Assembly: GCA_028673005.1 (NCBI GenBank)
Contig: CM054114.1
Coordinates: forward strand, 9,579,108-9,643,107
DNA from: Tanypteryx hageni
Taxonomy: Eukaryota; Arthropoda; Insecta; Odonata; Petaluridae
Length of the DNA stretch: 64,000 nt
Direction of reading: 5' to 3'
Translations under genes and position numbers: made by a program
Notes under the pieces: generated by a model
What the model saw: only the letters and a program-made list of their open reading frames with translations
Databases searched by the model: none
Told to the model about the DNA's origin: nothing
Shown: one piece after another, positions 1-11,250 of the stretch
Layout: each line of letters opens with the position of its first letter
How positions within the stretch are numbered: the stretch's first letter is position 1

Positions 1-14
1 AGCTATCTCTAAAA

Positions 15-854
15 TTGCAGCGTGCACAAAATTCCTGCGTAAGATTCATTTGTGATCTCCAAAAGAGAGACCATGTCACTCAACCTCTATATACGTTAGG
101 CTGGCTTCGCACTGAAGCTCGTAGACGTCTTCACCTCCTCTCGTTATTTTACCGAATTATAACTCTTCAAAACCCGCAGTATCTGAACTCCAAATTTTCC
201 CAAATGAACTCTGTACACAACGCCAACACTAGGGGCACCAATCTCTTCCAGATCCCACATCACAGGACGGAAATTTATAATAAATCCTTCCATGTTACAG
301 CTTGTAGACTTTGGAACGCCCTACCTACTGACCTCCAAAACGCAAAATCTCTCCACATATTCAAACATAAATACTTTAAATTGCTGTTCTCTGCCCAAAA
401 TTCAGGTCAGCTTTAACATTTTCTTCTTACCAATTGCAAGACGGCTTCCTTCACTCTTCCTTACTTAATTAACATTAATTATTTTTTTGCAGGTTATCGA
501 GTTCGCAAAGTGTACGCCTCCTTCGACTGTTACCTTTTCATTGTCTAGTGTCTACTATGTTATAGTGTTTATGACGGTATACAACGATGCTGTATATACG
601 AAGACTTACTGTACATACTCCTTTCTATTTAATGTTGTATTACTATATCATTATATGTACACTATCTAGGGTTTTCGCAGGTTTTTCACACCCCCCTTCT
701 CAGTGGGTGTTTTCCTGCGTGGGTTTTACTAGGGAGGACATGCCTGTTTTACCTAGGTTTTCCCCACAATCTCTAATCTGTCTTCAATTTTATATATATA
801 TATATTTTTTTTTTACTCTGTATGATTTAGGTATATACTGTTTATGTTATGCAT

Positions 855-889
<35 letters not shown>

Positions 890-983
890 TACTTTACCAT
901 TTTTTTATATTTTTTATATTGACGAAGGGTTAAATGTAAGAATGGACCTTATGGTCTAAATTTCGCCCGAATAAAGACGATTA
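15..983 (+). mobile_element. 3' end of a non-LTR retrotransposon (LINE), truncated by the window edge
   Basis: Positions 15-416 read as about 133 residues typical of the region after the reverse transcriptase domain of insect LINEs: a 'LQRAQNSCVRFI' start, then 'NTRG', then 'FHVTACRLWNALPTDLQ' and a short 'FKHKYFKLL' end. The stop is followed by about 560 bp of AT-rich 3' UTR, which ends at a 'GAATAAAGACGA' motif directly before a TATC microsatellite. That arrangement is the usual 3' terminus of LINEs that end in a short tandem repeat instead of poly(A). The reverse transcriptase and endonuclease lie to the left of the window or are missing. The clade cannot be fixed from this piece; a CR1/Jockey-like group is likely. 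It sits in a Pellino intron, in the sense direction. Confidence 0.75.
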
Positions 984-1012
984 TCTATCTATCTATCTAT
1001 CTATCCCTCTCT
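984..1012. repeat. (TATC)n microsatellite tail
   Basis: About seven tandem copies of TATC immediately follow the LINE 3' UTR. It is best read as the target-primed reverse transcription tail of that element. Confidence 0.85.
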
Positions 1013-1680
1013 CAACCTCTCTCTCTCCCCTCCATCTCTCTCTCCCCTCCATCTCTCTCTCTCCCCCTCTCCCTCTCTTCCCCCCTTCCTCCCTCTCTCT
1101 CTCTCCCCATCCCTCTCTCTCCCCCCCTCTTCCTCCCCCCTCTTCCTCCCCCCTCTTCCTCCCCCTCTTCCTCCCCCCTCTTCCTCCCCCTCTTCCTCCC
1201 CCTCTTCCTCCCCCTCTTCCTCCCCCAATTCCTCCCCCCTCTTCCTCCCCCCTCTTCCTCCCCCCTCTTCCTCCCCCAATTCCTCCCCCCTCTTCCTCCC
1301 CCTCTTCCTCCCCCAATTCCTCCCCCCTCTTCCTCCCCCTCTTCCTCCCCCCTCTTCCTCCCTCTCTTCCTCCCCCCTCTTCCTCCCCCCTCTTCCTCCC
1401 CCCTCTTCCTCCCCCCTCTTCCTCCCCCCTCTTCCTCCCCCCTCTTCCTCCCCCCTCTTCCTCCCCCCTCTTCCTCCCCCTCTTCCTCCCCCTCTTCCTC
1501 CCCCCTCTTCCTCCCCCCTCTTCCTCCCCCTCTTCCTCTCCTCTCTTCATCCTCCCCTCCCTCCTCACTCTGTCTCCCTCTCTCTTTCTCCCTCTCTCTT
1601 TCTCCCTCTCTCTTTCTCCCTCTCTCTTTCTTCCTCTCTCTCTCTTTCTTCCTCTCTCTTTCTCCCTCTCCCCCTAGTTC
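1013..1680. repeat. Long polypyrimidine tract (CT-rich minisatellite)
   Basis: Almost pure pyrimidine on the + strand for about 670 bp. Flanks are CT-dinucleotide-rich. The core, about 1130-1540, is built of a variable unit near 'CCCCCTCTTCCTC', 11-13 bp long, with occasional 'CCCCCAATTCCTC' variants. The long minus-strand reading frames here (Arg-Gly-Glu rich) are products of the repeat, not genes. Mirror-repeat polypurine/polypyrimidine DNA of this kind can form triplex structures; that is an inference. Confidence 0.95.
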
Positions 1681-2430
1681 CAGTTTATTTTCAAACCAGA
1701 GGATTCGTTTCTTTTCATTATTATTTGTTCCATCCTTTTTTGCCTCGGCTTGCCTTTTCGCAATGCCTTGTAGCTTGTTGGGATTTCGTGGAATCTTTGA
1801 AAAAAAAATCCTTTTCTGTTTTCTTCCTCCATATGCTTTTGATTCATCTCTACCCTTTGCAAACAGTTTTTCTCACAGGGTGGAGTGATTTGATGGTGAT
1901 TTGTTACAATTTTTTTTCTTGTAGCAGCTTTTAGTATGAATGATGTGGTGGTGGTCTTTGATGGAATTCTTTATGAAATTTTCAATTGAGTTTTCCATTG
2001 CTAGAATTATGCCTTATATTTAGCTGAGGAAAATTTATGAAAAATAAATGTGCGACATTTGGTTGTAGAATATCATTAATGTTTATTGCAGTTTAATGAA
2101 ATATTTCATGATGAAACAGAACTTTTTTAGCCTTTAATATGCAAGCAAAAGTTTTCTTGTATTAATTTTATCTAAAATATTGTCTAATTAATAATTAATC
2201 ATAATAAAAATAAAATTAATTTATGTCCTGAAGTAAAAACCAAGCTCATTTTAATATGATAATGATGTATTTTATAAATATTTGGAATTAAAAAAGATTG
2301 TATTAATTCAATTTTTTTCTTTTATATTTTGAAATTCTTACAAATATACCTATGGGTAACAGTGAATTTACATTTTTCCTATCTTAAATGGATAAACTTA
2401 ACAGTTCCTCTTATTTTTGGTGAATAACAG
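1681..2430. other. Intron sequence upstream of the first visible Pellino exon
   Basis: AT-rich DNA with no supportable gene. It ends in a pyrimidine-poor but usable acceptor ('GAATAACAG') before the exon at 2431. Confidence 0.6.
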
Positions 2431-2652
2431 ACTAAGCATCACTTAGAGAGACAAATAGACGAGTTGAATGCTGGACGTCCACAGTGTCCTGTTGGCTTGA
2501 ACACATTAGTGATACCACGCAAGGTGACCTTACGTATAAATGAGAAGCAGCAGCCGTATGTATACCTTAACTGTGGCCATGTTCAGGGACATCACGACTG
2601 GGGGCAGGATAAGGACTCTCCTGGTGCACGTCGCTGTCCAATGTGTTTGGAG
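2431..2652 (+). CDS. Pli: Pellino exon (first in window)
   Basis: Acceptor AG at 2429-2430 and donor GTTAGA at 2653. The exon reads from 'TKHHLERQIDELNAGRPQC' to 'ARRCPMCLE' and carries the first half of the RING-like Cys/His cluster. It starts and ends in phase 0. Translation runs straight in from the acceptor, so there is no start codon in this exon. Confidence 0.93.
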
Positions 2653-5600
2653 GTTAGATATTTTGTGACGTTATATTATAGCTGAATTGCATGTATTTTA
2701 CTTCTTAAAAGTTTTATTTTGTTTATTCTGGTTGCCTTCTGAATAGTTTAGGAGGTTGATGGGCGATCTCTAGCAATGAAGTGTCTTATTTTGAAGTAAA
2801 AATGTGTAATTTACACATTGATAAAGCATTTTAATATAAAAATTTGCTGTAATGGAAAATTGTCAACAATTATTGTATTACAAATTTGCTGTCTGACATA
2901 CCTAATGTGTCTTTTTAACACGTTTATTTTGGAAAATGCTGTCATCATATGAATTATTTCTGATAATTTCATGCATAAGTTGGCTCCAAGATGGTGACAT
3001 TTAATTCAATTATGAAAGATATCTTTATTCAAATTCATTAGAAAAATGGCTACTCACAAATTTTACAAATTAAGAATCTTTTCCTTTGATACTAACTTTT
3101 TAGACAGTTTCAAGTCTCATTTAATGAAAATCACATAGTTCTTTGTACTAGGCATGGAACAAGAAATGTTTTTTTCTTTGTTTCTTAATGCCCTGTTTGC
3201 AGATCTGATGGATAACAAATGGTGACAAATTAGTAATTATTCCTAATGATAGAGAGTGGGTCGTGTCACTTTTGAAACAGATTTGTGCACCTTATGACTT
3301 TCATGCCTGGGGTTGACCATCTCTTATTTAGACCTATAAAATTAGTTATTTGGCCATAAACTAGCTTATTTGCTAACATATCAAATGTTGTAAATTACTA
3401 TAAAGTTCATGTAGTTTTTTGTGCATATATTTTCATTTAGTCCTATAATTTTCCTGAAAATTATCTGACCTGTTTTATAGAGGTATTTTTACTTTTAAAT
3501 ATTCTCTTGTAACAAGTAACAGTTTACTTTTTCTTATTTGGAGAAATTAAATTTGTGTTGCACCTGTCTAAAAAGATGCAGTATGTGTAAATAATGAATT
3601 GGCAATTGCAACATAAGACTAAGAAAAGTAGCAAACCATTTCAAATTTTGGTTCACAGTTCCATTTCATGTGTCAGAGAGACAGAGTTAGAAAAATATTT
3701 TTGATTTTTTTTTGTCATCAAAGTCCTGTGTATGCATTAACTTTGTTGAACTAAATCATTTAATGTAAAAATTTACGTTTTATTTTGTGGTTCAATAAAG
3801 TAAAATTATTTGTTTTGGAAAATTTAATGCTATTCCATTTATTTTGTTTTTCTGACCTTAAGGCTGTATTTTGTCAGAATGGGTTTTAGTTCACTTTCAA
3901 AGTCGTCATGTCAGCCATAAAACTGTAGCATTAATCAGCTAAAAAGAAAGTAATTTTATAATAACATTAAACCTTGCCTAGTCATGAAGTAAGCTGCTAT
4001 GTTATATTATAGCCAATTAATTTTGTTGATTTTGGGAAGCATACAATTTAATGATTGTCCTTACCTTGGTAGGTTGGCCCAGTTGTTACGCTAATTGTGG
4101 GAATTGAGCCTGCATTTTACGTTGACAATGGTCCACCGACATTTGCATTCAATCCATGTGGTCACATGGCATCAGAGAAGACTGTCAAGTAAGTATGAAT
4201 GGCTTCCATACTGTTTATCAAATAGTAAGAAACCTGATATTGCAATTATTTACTTTTAACCTTAGTTAGAATTTGTAAAAGTGGCAGATTGCTCATTGCA
4301 TTTGAACAATGAAGTAATATAAAGGAATGTATGTTTATTTATGTTCTTTATGAAGTCTAAAATTTTCTCGCAGTTTTGTAAAATATTTATTATTATGTAA
4401 CCTACCGTAAATACCCGCGTATAATGCACACCCTTGTATAATGCACAGGGGGGTTTTCAGCCTCGTAATCTATGATTTTTCTATATACCCGCATATAGTG
4501 TGCACAGATTTTTTTTAGCGTTACCGTTCCAGAATAAAGTAGATGGTGTAACATGTTCTAAGGCACTGGTCAAATTATTGGTATTATGTATTGGTAACAT
4601 AATGAAAGTGCAAATTGAAATTTTCGAATAACTTTTCAAAAGAACGTCAGCTAACTCAATCATTACATACTCTGTTTACTTACAAGGTGATATTAGGACA
4701 TAATAAATCGAATTATATTAATTTCATAGTATGGCATATGACATTCTTTGAGCTAATAAAATGGAATGACAATAATCCTTAATTTTTTACATACGTTTTA
4801 GTCACGCCTGAGGTGGACGGGTTCGCCCAACCTTCAGTTTTACCCTTATTAGAACACTCTGGAGCACGTAAACACGATAGCAAATAACCATAATTAACTA
4901 GACTCTAAGAATCAAGAATAAATCATGTATGAATGCTGAGAGAAAGGTAGGGAACGATAACTTTATTTTGTTCTACAAGAAGCATCAACTCCCAGCATAT
5001 TCAAAGGCATCTGCTGCCATTGTTTCTAATTGTAAGTAGTACCAGTACCTCACCACCAGGCTGGGCGCCGGTGTAGGGTGACAGCATGCATAAGATGACG
5101 ATTCCTATAACAACATCGAAGAAGAATGGTCCAGTGATGAAGTATTTCTTGGCTTTTAAAATGAATAAATACTGAATTCATTCTTTTCATATCTAATTAA
5201 TGAATGTTTATAGAATTAGTTAATAAATTTTAACTATTATCTATCTTACTTTATGTAAAAATCACCAATAAAAATATGAGGATACCCGGGCAGTAATTAC
5301 TGTGCCGAAATTGTGGAAATGTGGGGTCAAATGAAAATAGGAAGATTATGTACCCTCGTATAACACGCATCCTAATTTTTAACTTAAATATTTCGAAAAA
5401 AGTGTGCATTATACCTGGGTATTTACGGTATTTGGAATTTTTAGAAATATTACAGGTATGGAGAGTCATGTGGTGGCCATGTCAGGTTTTATCCATTAGA
5501 AATATATTTCGAAAAGAAAAAGTCTTAAGGTACACTTTCATGAATATTTTCGGATGGCAATCTATGAGTCAGTTGACAGTTTTTAGGGATATACTTATAA

Positions 5601-8600
5601 TCATCATTTCAGTTAAAGAAATCGGAAATCCCACAATATAACACAAATATTAATTGTACACGTGAGGAAACACTGTGTTTTGCATCACGACCTTGAAAAC
5701 TGTATTTGGTCTGCATTTTCAATTCAAATATTTGTGCAATTCACTATAATATTTATCTCTCTCTCTTTTGGATTGGTAAATGTTTACCAGAAATTTCGGC
5801 TGTCCCTTGTGGTAGTTCTGTCAAATATCAGTTGGAAACATTCTACTGGGAGCTTCAAAACAAAAACCAAACACTGAAATATGTAATAAAAATCTACAAG
5901 CCTTGTAGGATCAGAGTCAGTGAGGAAACTGTGGAGATGCAATCTCCAATTACGGGAAATAACACATTACAGTAAAACCTCTACCTTACGAACCCCTTTA
6001 TAGCGAAGACCTCCGGATAGCGAACAATTGACGGCGGTCCCGCCAAACTTGTATACAAAATCCCTAATTATAACCTCTTTACTACGAACTTCCGTACTAC
6101 GAAAACTTCCGAACAACGAAAGAAAAAGACGTCACTTCTGTTTATATTTACCTCTTTAGAACGAAATTTTGCTCGCTAAACAATTTTTTACGTACGGAAA
6201 ACGATTGAAAACAGTCGCCAATGCGCCAATTAGCGTTAAGCTTACATCAAGCCAATCATAGCATGTTTTCTAGCATGATGACGTATTTCCTATGTTTCCG
6301 GCATTCTCGCGCCAGTGACAATCTCGTCCGAGAGTTGTAGTGATGCCGCTATGCATGCTTTTAGGGAAGTGGAGACTGCCGTTTCCTGAGAATTCACAAA
6401 GAATTTGAAACAGAAAAAAATAGATTCGTTTATTAAAAAATGTTGATGTATTTTAAATAAATCTTTTAAAAAAGTGTTGTATTTGAAATCATTCCCGATT
6501 AAATTAATCCCCTAATCCATTTAAAGGGAATTTCAACGAAAGATCGTAGCAATGAGGTACGTATCGTGGTGAGGTGGTTCCTATACACTTTTTGTGATAG
6601 TTAATTTATTCGTCAGAGGCGGAGCTGGAGTGTTGTTAAGAAGGTTAGTGAAAAATTTTGATTGGAGTCTTGATTTGGAGTGCCAACGACAGTTAGTGCT
6701 TTCTTATGAGGAAAATGCTGCTTTCATTCATTTTGTTTTGAAATGTTTGCAACCCGCGCCGTGGTGGTCAAATAGTAGTTTATTAATGGATGTTAAAAAG
6801 TGGCGTTGCTGTCATTTTTTATAAACTTAGCGACTCAATAGATGCTTTAGGATAGGCTCAGCGAGTTTCATGCATTGCAACCTCGAAAAAAGTCGCATAA
6901 TAAAAAATTGCAGAGGATGTTTTCGTGCAAAACCTGCCAATCAATGCTAGAAAAAATAACACTGCATTTCAGTTATTTGGCGCTTGCCACTGTCAAACAT
7001 TGCAAAAGGAGATGAATGAAAGTGGCCCATTGTGTCGTCGGAGCTTCAAATCAATATGGCTGGTTATTAAACATTGCGGGCGCATTTTGAATATCGTCAA
7101 CTTATGTGATACCGTTTCCTGAAAATGGGCGTATTTTAGTAGAGTTACGCCGTATCTGCGCATATGCCTTCATTTGGATAACCCCGTTGCTCCCGTATAA
7201 TCTAACAGACAATGCGCCCCTGAAGTTATGCAACGCCCAATAACCTCCGATCAACGAATTTCCGAATAACGAATAGACGAAAAATTGGGTCCCTTGATGT
7301 TCGTTAATGAGAGGTTTTACTGTATATGATGACGATCAATGAAGAAACAATTGAGAGAGAATCTCAAATTATGTGAAATTAAAAAAGTTCTATGGATAGT
7401 AATGTTAATTTCAGAATAAAATTTGAACAATGTCCGCACAAAGAAAAAAGCACTGATTTCCATAACATACAGCACAGCACTCACCTAGAAAAAATGCCCA
7501 AACTCAAAGTATTACCACAGAAAACTGAAAATTTTTAGCAGAATAGGTTCCACATGTCATAAGGCATAAGCTGTAAAGTTGGGAATAATTTTGAAACGAG
7601 AAAAAAGTCGGCTATGACCGGGAATCGAACCTGGGTCTTCCACTTGCCGGGCGGATATTCTACCACTGACCCCGGGTTCGATTCCCGGTCATAGCAGACT
7701 TTTTTCTCGTTTCAAAATTATTCCCTATTAAAGACAAATCGTTATGCGTATATAGCACAGTAAAAGTGGCGCACACAGCTTTGCATCTGTTTTACTCCTC
7801 AAGAACAATAGCTAAAGGTTGCAAACAACTTATTTAACTACTTGGGCAATAGGTTACATAAAAGAACAATGTATATGAATCAAAATTTACAAATTGCATT
7901 GGCGCACTCTGTACACCAATGTGCCTAAGGGTTAAGGAACTGCGAGAAAAATTTAGTCTACAAGAACAGAAATAAATTCAAAAAATTAAATTTCCTACAA
8001 CTTTTATTCTAGTACTTATTTACATTTGTCAAATATTAAAGCAAATATTTTTTAAAAATTGGACAAGTGACAAGAGTAAACACCCACTTCTGGTTGACCA
8101 ATTTTTAACAAAAACTAATCATGTCTTGTGCCTTGAACATAAATGTCAAATATGAAATTTTGCATTGATCTGATTAATAGTTTTTGAATTAAATTCCAGT
8201 CACAGGCACACACACATCCTCGTGAAAATAGTCAAAATGTGTTCAGGGGACCTTAAAACATGTAGGTATTTTTGTTGAAATCTTGAATTCTATTTTTTTC
8301 ATGAAAACAATACTTCTCTATACTTCATACATGGAGAAAGTAAAAATGATGTACAACATAATTAGACATCATATATCTTATGGTCTGGTATACAGACATT
8401 TTTGAAAGACTCAAAGGTGGCTGATAGTAAATAAATAATTGACATCAATGACATAATTGAATCTATTGGGGAAATGAATTATACACTTTACCCTTATATT
8501 TAGAAGAACAATTGACACAGATTATTAAAGAAACAAATAGAACTACCTTGGAAATCGCTAGAAACATGTTCATATGCTGCTGTTCTGAATGCACTATCTA

Positions 8601-11250
8601 GTGCAACAACAATCACTACAGCTACAAAAGAATTTTTGGATGTTCTTTCTTAAAAATATCATAGATTACTACAATTATTACAATTAACATAAATCCGTGA
8701 AAGCTTTCTGGAAAATGGCATCTGTATTAGATGCTTTTAATAAATCTATGCATATCCCAGATACTAGTGATCATGTCGAATTTTTGGGCACATATGATGA
8801 TGTGTGGACGAGCAGATTAAATGCGAACTTGCAGCCTATTTATTAGAGTCATCGTCTCTGAACAAAGATTTGGCTGCTGTTCGGTTTTGGGTTGATGCTG
8901 GAGTCTGTTACCCTAAATTAAGCAAGTTTGACTTAACATTGCTATGTATGCCTACTGGTAGCTGTGATGTTGAGCATTCATTTAGCCAATTGCATTATTT
9001 GCAAACTCCAGAAAGGAGCAATATCACTGAAGAAATACCGCCTAAGCAGATATTATTGTGTGTGAATCGTAAAAATAAAAGCTAAATAAAAACCTTAAAT
9101 TTGTAAGCAAGGTGTTTATTTTAAACTTTGATTTTATCCATATTTAAAAAAACCCAATAATTACCCCAGATTGAACTTAAAAGAACTTGAAAAATCCATA
9201 ACCGATTTAAACCTGATTTTCCTCCAAGGCAAAGAAAAATAATAAAACCCTATATTTACCCTCCGAATGAACTTTTTTTTTAAAAACCTGAAAAATCAAC
9301 ACCCTAACAATAACCCCTTGCTAACTGCAGGGGTTACGTTCCCAAAATCATGGCTTTTGAGGGCAATAGTCTGTGGGAAATTGGGGGTTAGGGAAAGTCA
9401 TCCCTGAGAGACATAGTCCTATTATGTTTGCTTCAAGATTAAAAATGAGTATGCTATACTTATCAGAAAAGAATGTTTATTACATAAAAATACAAAGAAA
9501 GATGTTAAAAGTGCAAAGAAGTACTGTACAGTATTAATATAATGGCAGAACAGCCCCTGCTTGCGCTACCTGCCTGACCTTGTGCTTCAAGGAATGCTGA
9601 TAGAACTAACGCATCCATAAAATTCTTTGAACCTCTTGACTAACTCTTGGTCTTATTGGTAGCTAAAAATCCTCTTTCCACTGTATGGTAAAGACTCGCT
9701 AGTGCATAGCTTCTTTAATAATTACTTTAATATTAGTAAAATTAGCCAGCTAAACATGGCCACTCAGAGAACTGCAGGTACTCAAGACTGGATACTGTGG
9801 TTGGAAAAACCAGGTATAATTTTTCAATCATGGATCAATGTTCCCTCCAATTTTTCCTGAGGTGTGTGCAGAAGAAATTTGCTGTGCAAATTTTTCGGAA
9901 ATTTCAGATAATTGTGTACCCTTTTTCTATGTCACCATTTTTTCCTGTGTCACCATTTTTTCCTGTGTCACCATTTTTTCCTCAACAGTCAGAAAAGTTT
10001 AATAAATGCATCTGGGTATATTAAAATTGTGAATTAGGATGGGGTGTGGTGGGAATGGTGTAGAGTCAGCATATACCAAGATTTTATGACTAGTCTGCAA
10101 TGTCACACAGTAGCGTATGCTTTTTTTGTCACAATTACTATCTATAATTCTACAAATATTTGCGCGCACAAATTTTGTCCATGCACGCTGGCCTTGCAGA
10201 CTGTGTGTGCATGCACAGCTTAGAGAGAACATTGCCATGGATACTCGAAACTGAGGTTGACAAAAACCACAATCTGCTAGGGACTATTGTACATTTTTAT
10301 GAGATTGAAAGTTTTTTCTTTGAGCAGTCCTCAAGGAGGATATGTGTTGGGGGAAGTTGATGGCTAACCTTACCTTAACATGAGAGCAATACTCCATTCT
10401 AAATTGGGAGGATTAGTTTGCCTTAGTAACTCTTTGGTAGAATATCTGCCCAGGAAGTGGAAGATGTGGATATAATATCTGTTCAAGACAGAATTTTTCT
10501 CCTTTGTACTTGAGACATCCTTTGTATGACTGGAAAAATAATTAAATAGGTTTCTTAAATAGGCAAAAGTTTCCATCAGCAGCTTCTTAAATGTAGTGTT
10601 ATATCAAGTCAATTGGCCAAACATTCCCTGGTTTCTTTTACTATCAACTTGCTGACTTCAAAAAGTGTACAGTTAATGCTTGCAGTATTTTCACAGCCAT
10701 TCCATCTGATGAACTCCCTTTTGCAAACATTTTTGAAGAGTCAATTTTTTTCCTCATAATTTAATTTGAAATTTTGCTCAAAACTTTTTTTATATCTTTT
10801 ATCCAGTTCTCCAGAATTTTTAAATCTAATCAATGAGATTGCCCAGATTGTACTTCCATTTGTAGTTATTAAATTGTAGCATTAAAAAAGTCCCTTCCAT
10901 GTAAGTGCATTTTAATCCCCATTCATAAACAAATGTCTTACTGTGCATACTATAATCTGTGCTCGGTTAACCTGGAGTACAATAAGCTGGCCGTGTTGCT
11001 GAAGTGGAAAATTACCTACTTTTCATTGTAGACATTCTCTCTCCTGTAGGAGGTTTCTATTTTAGAGTTACGAGGTGTTGGAGTTTATAAATTTTGTTGA
11101 AATAGTTTCTTTTGTCATTGCAGGTATTGGGCATCTGTACCCATCCCTCATGGCACCAATGGCTTTGACGCCATGTGTCCTTTCTGTGCGACCCCTCTCT
11201 CTGGATATCCCGGCTATGCCAAACTCATCTTTCAGGACAATGTGGACTGA
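2431..11250 (+). CDS. Pli: Pellino E3 ubiquitin-protein ligase, 3' part (three exons)
   Basis: Joined exons 2431-2652, 4073-4188 and 11124-11250 encode the last 154 residues of a Pellino protein. Pellino proteins are RING-type E3 ligases that bind phosphorylated IRAK/Pelle kinases in Toll/IL-1 receptor signalling. Visible hallmarks are 'RPQCPVGLNTLVIPRK', 'LNCGHVQGHHDWG', 'RRCPMC', 'VGPVVTLIVGIEPAFYVD', 'FNPCGHMASEKTVKYW' and 'MCPFCATPLSGY', giving the Cys/His pattern of the Pellino RING-like domain. The end 'KLIFQDNVD' stop is the normal Pellino C-terminus. Phases agree: exon 1 and exon 2 join in phase 0, and exon 2 and exon 3 share a split Lys codon (AA|G). The FHA-like substrate-binding domain is upstream of the window. 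The symbol follows the Drosophila name; orthology is inferred from conservation. Confidence 0.95.
2653..4072 (+). other. Pellino intron (1.42 kb)
   Basis: GT-AG intron, AT-rich, with no coding potential and no recognisable element. Confidence 0.85.
4073..4188 (+). CDS. Pli: Pellino exon (middle)
   Basis: Acceptor after 'TTACCTTGGTAG' and strong donor GTAAGT at 4189. It encodes 'VGPVVTLIVGIEPAFYVD' through 'CGHMASEKTV' plus two bases of the next Lys codon. The 'NPCGHMAS' segment supplies metal-binding Cys and His of the RING-like domain. Confidence 0.94.
4405..5428 (+). mobile_element. pogo-superfamily DNA transposon, internally deleted copy 1
   Basis: Terminal inverted repeats of about 27 bp begin 'CCGTAAATACCCGCGTATAA' and match the reverse complement of the right end closely. 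TA dinucleotides flank both sides (4403-4404 and 5429-5430), as in Tc1/mariner-pogo insertions. The interior matches a second copy at 49391-50623 in the same orientation. Here the transposase end is reduced to about 75 bp near 5090-5160, encoding an acidic run that ends 'FLGF' stop. Relative to copy 2 about 230 bp of coding sequence is missing. It lies inside the large Pellino intron. Confidence 0.85.
5970..7322. mobile_element. Tigger/pogo-like non-autonomous DNA transposon
   Basis: The left end is 'CAGTAAAACCTCTACCTTAC' and the right end is '...GAGAGGTTTTACTG', forming an inverted repeat. TA is present outside each end (5968-5969 and 7323-7324). Subterminal stretches such as 'ACGAAC' and 'AACGAA' are repeated on both sides. 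The roughly 1.35-kb interior shows no convincing transposase, only short open stretches at 6594-6824 and 6925-7122 that I do not recognise. Assignment to the pogo group rests on the TIR form and the TA target. Confidence 0.8.
7581..7725. repeat. 145-bp snap-back hairpin containing a tRNA-like sequence
   Basis: Two 55-bp arms (7581-7635 and 7671-7725) are inverted copies with two mismatches, separated by a 35-bp loop. Each arm holds a tRNA T-arm/B-box ('GGTTCGATTCCCGG' or its complement) next to 'GTCATAGC', which resembles an acceptor-stem 3' side. On the minus strand the loop contributes a D-arm/A-box-like 'GGGGTCAGTGGTAGAATATC' and a possible anticodon stem-loop, so a tRNA-like body can be traced on that strand, with about 13 extra bases between its acceptor 5' side and D-arm. 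It is probably a tRNA-derived SINE or a rearranged tRNA pseudogene, not a working tRNA. Confidence 0.85.
7927..8348. repeat. Dispersed repeat, copy A (unclassified)
   Basis: This stretch matches 57323-58110 in order and orientation. Shared blocks include 'AAGGAACTGCGAGAAAAATT', 'AAATATTAAAGCAAATATTT', 'AAACACCCACTTC.GGTTGAC', 'GTGTTCAGGGGACCT' and 'GGAGAAAGTAAAAA'. No protein is evident. The two copies show that it is an interspersed repeat of this genome. Confidence 0.75.
8690..9085 (+). pseudogene. hAT transposase remnant, C-terminal dimerisation region
   Basis: Positions 8804-9085 translate to a typical hAT C-terminus: 'CYPKLSKFDLTLLCMPTGSC', then 'DVEHSFSQLHYLQTPERSN', then an end resembling 'LRKQILLFVN'. 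The conserved block normally has Arg-Ser-Phe after DVE; here it is His-Ser-Phe. Upstream, 8690-8800 in other frames gives 'SFWKMASVLDAF' and 'HIPDTSD', also hAT-like, so the copy is frameshifted. No RNase-H-like catalytic core is present. It is a dead fragment in a Pellino intron. Confidence 0.8.
9836..10234. mobile_element. hAT-type MITE with 8-bp target site duplication
   Basis: The left end is 'CAATGTTCCCTCCAA' and the right end is the inverted 'GAGAGAACATTG', a well-known hAT terminus. The flanks are 'TCATGGAT' (9828-9835) and 'CCATGGAT' (10235-10242): an 8-bp duplication with one mismatch, the hAT signature length. The 399-bp interior is non-coding and includes a triplicated 19-bp unit. 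Confidence 0.83.
9925..9983. repeat. Three tandem copies of a 19-bp unit
   Basis: The unit is near 'TGTCACCATTTTTTCCTG' plus one base. It occurs three times head to tail within the hAT MITE; the first copy begins 'ATGTCACC'. Confidence 0.9.
10235..11123 (+). other. Remainder of the large Pellino intron
   Basis: AT-rich sequence with no recognised gene or element. It closes with a good polypyrimidine tract and 'TTGCAG' acceptor before 11124. Confidence 0.7.
11124..11250 (+). CDS. Pli: Pellino last coding exon
   Basis: The acceptor 'CATTGCAG' is followed by the final base of the split Lys codon and then 'YWASVPIPHGTNGFDAMC', 'PFCATPLSGYPGYAKLIFQD' and 'NVD' stop (TGA 11248-11250). 'MCPFC' is the last Cys pair of the RING-like domain. 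The ending matches the known Pellino C-terminus closely. Confidence 0.95.

Noticed and set aside
993..1568. Minus-strand 191-residue open frame rich in Arg, Gly and Glu
   Set aside because: It is only the translation of the CT-rich repeat; it has no complexity beyond the 11-13-bp unit.
6594..7122. Two short frames inside the Tigger-like element as a transposase
   Set aside because: No HTH or catalytic motif is visible; the element seems non-coding.
7611..7695. A functional tRNA gene
   Set aside because: The T-arm is duplicated in inverted form, about 13 extra bases break the acceptor/D-arm spacing and the anticodon loop lacks T33; more likely a derived repeat.
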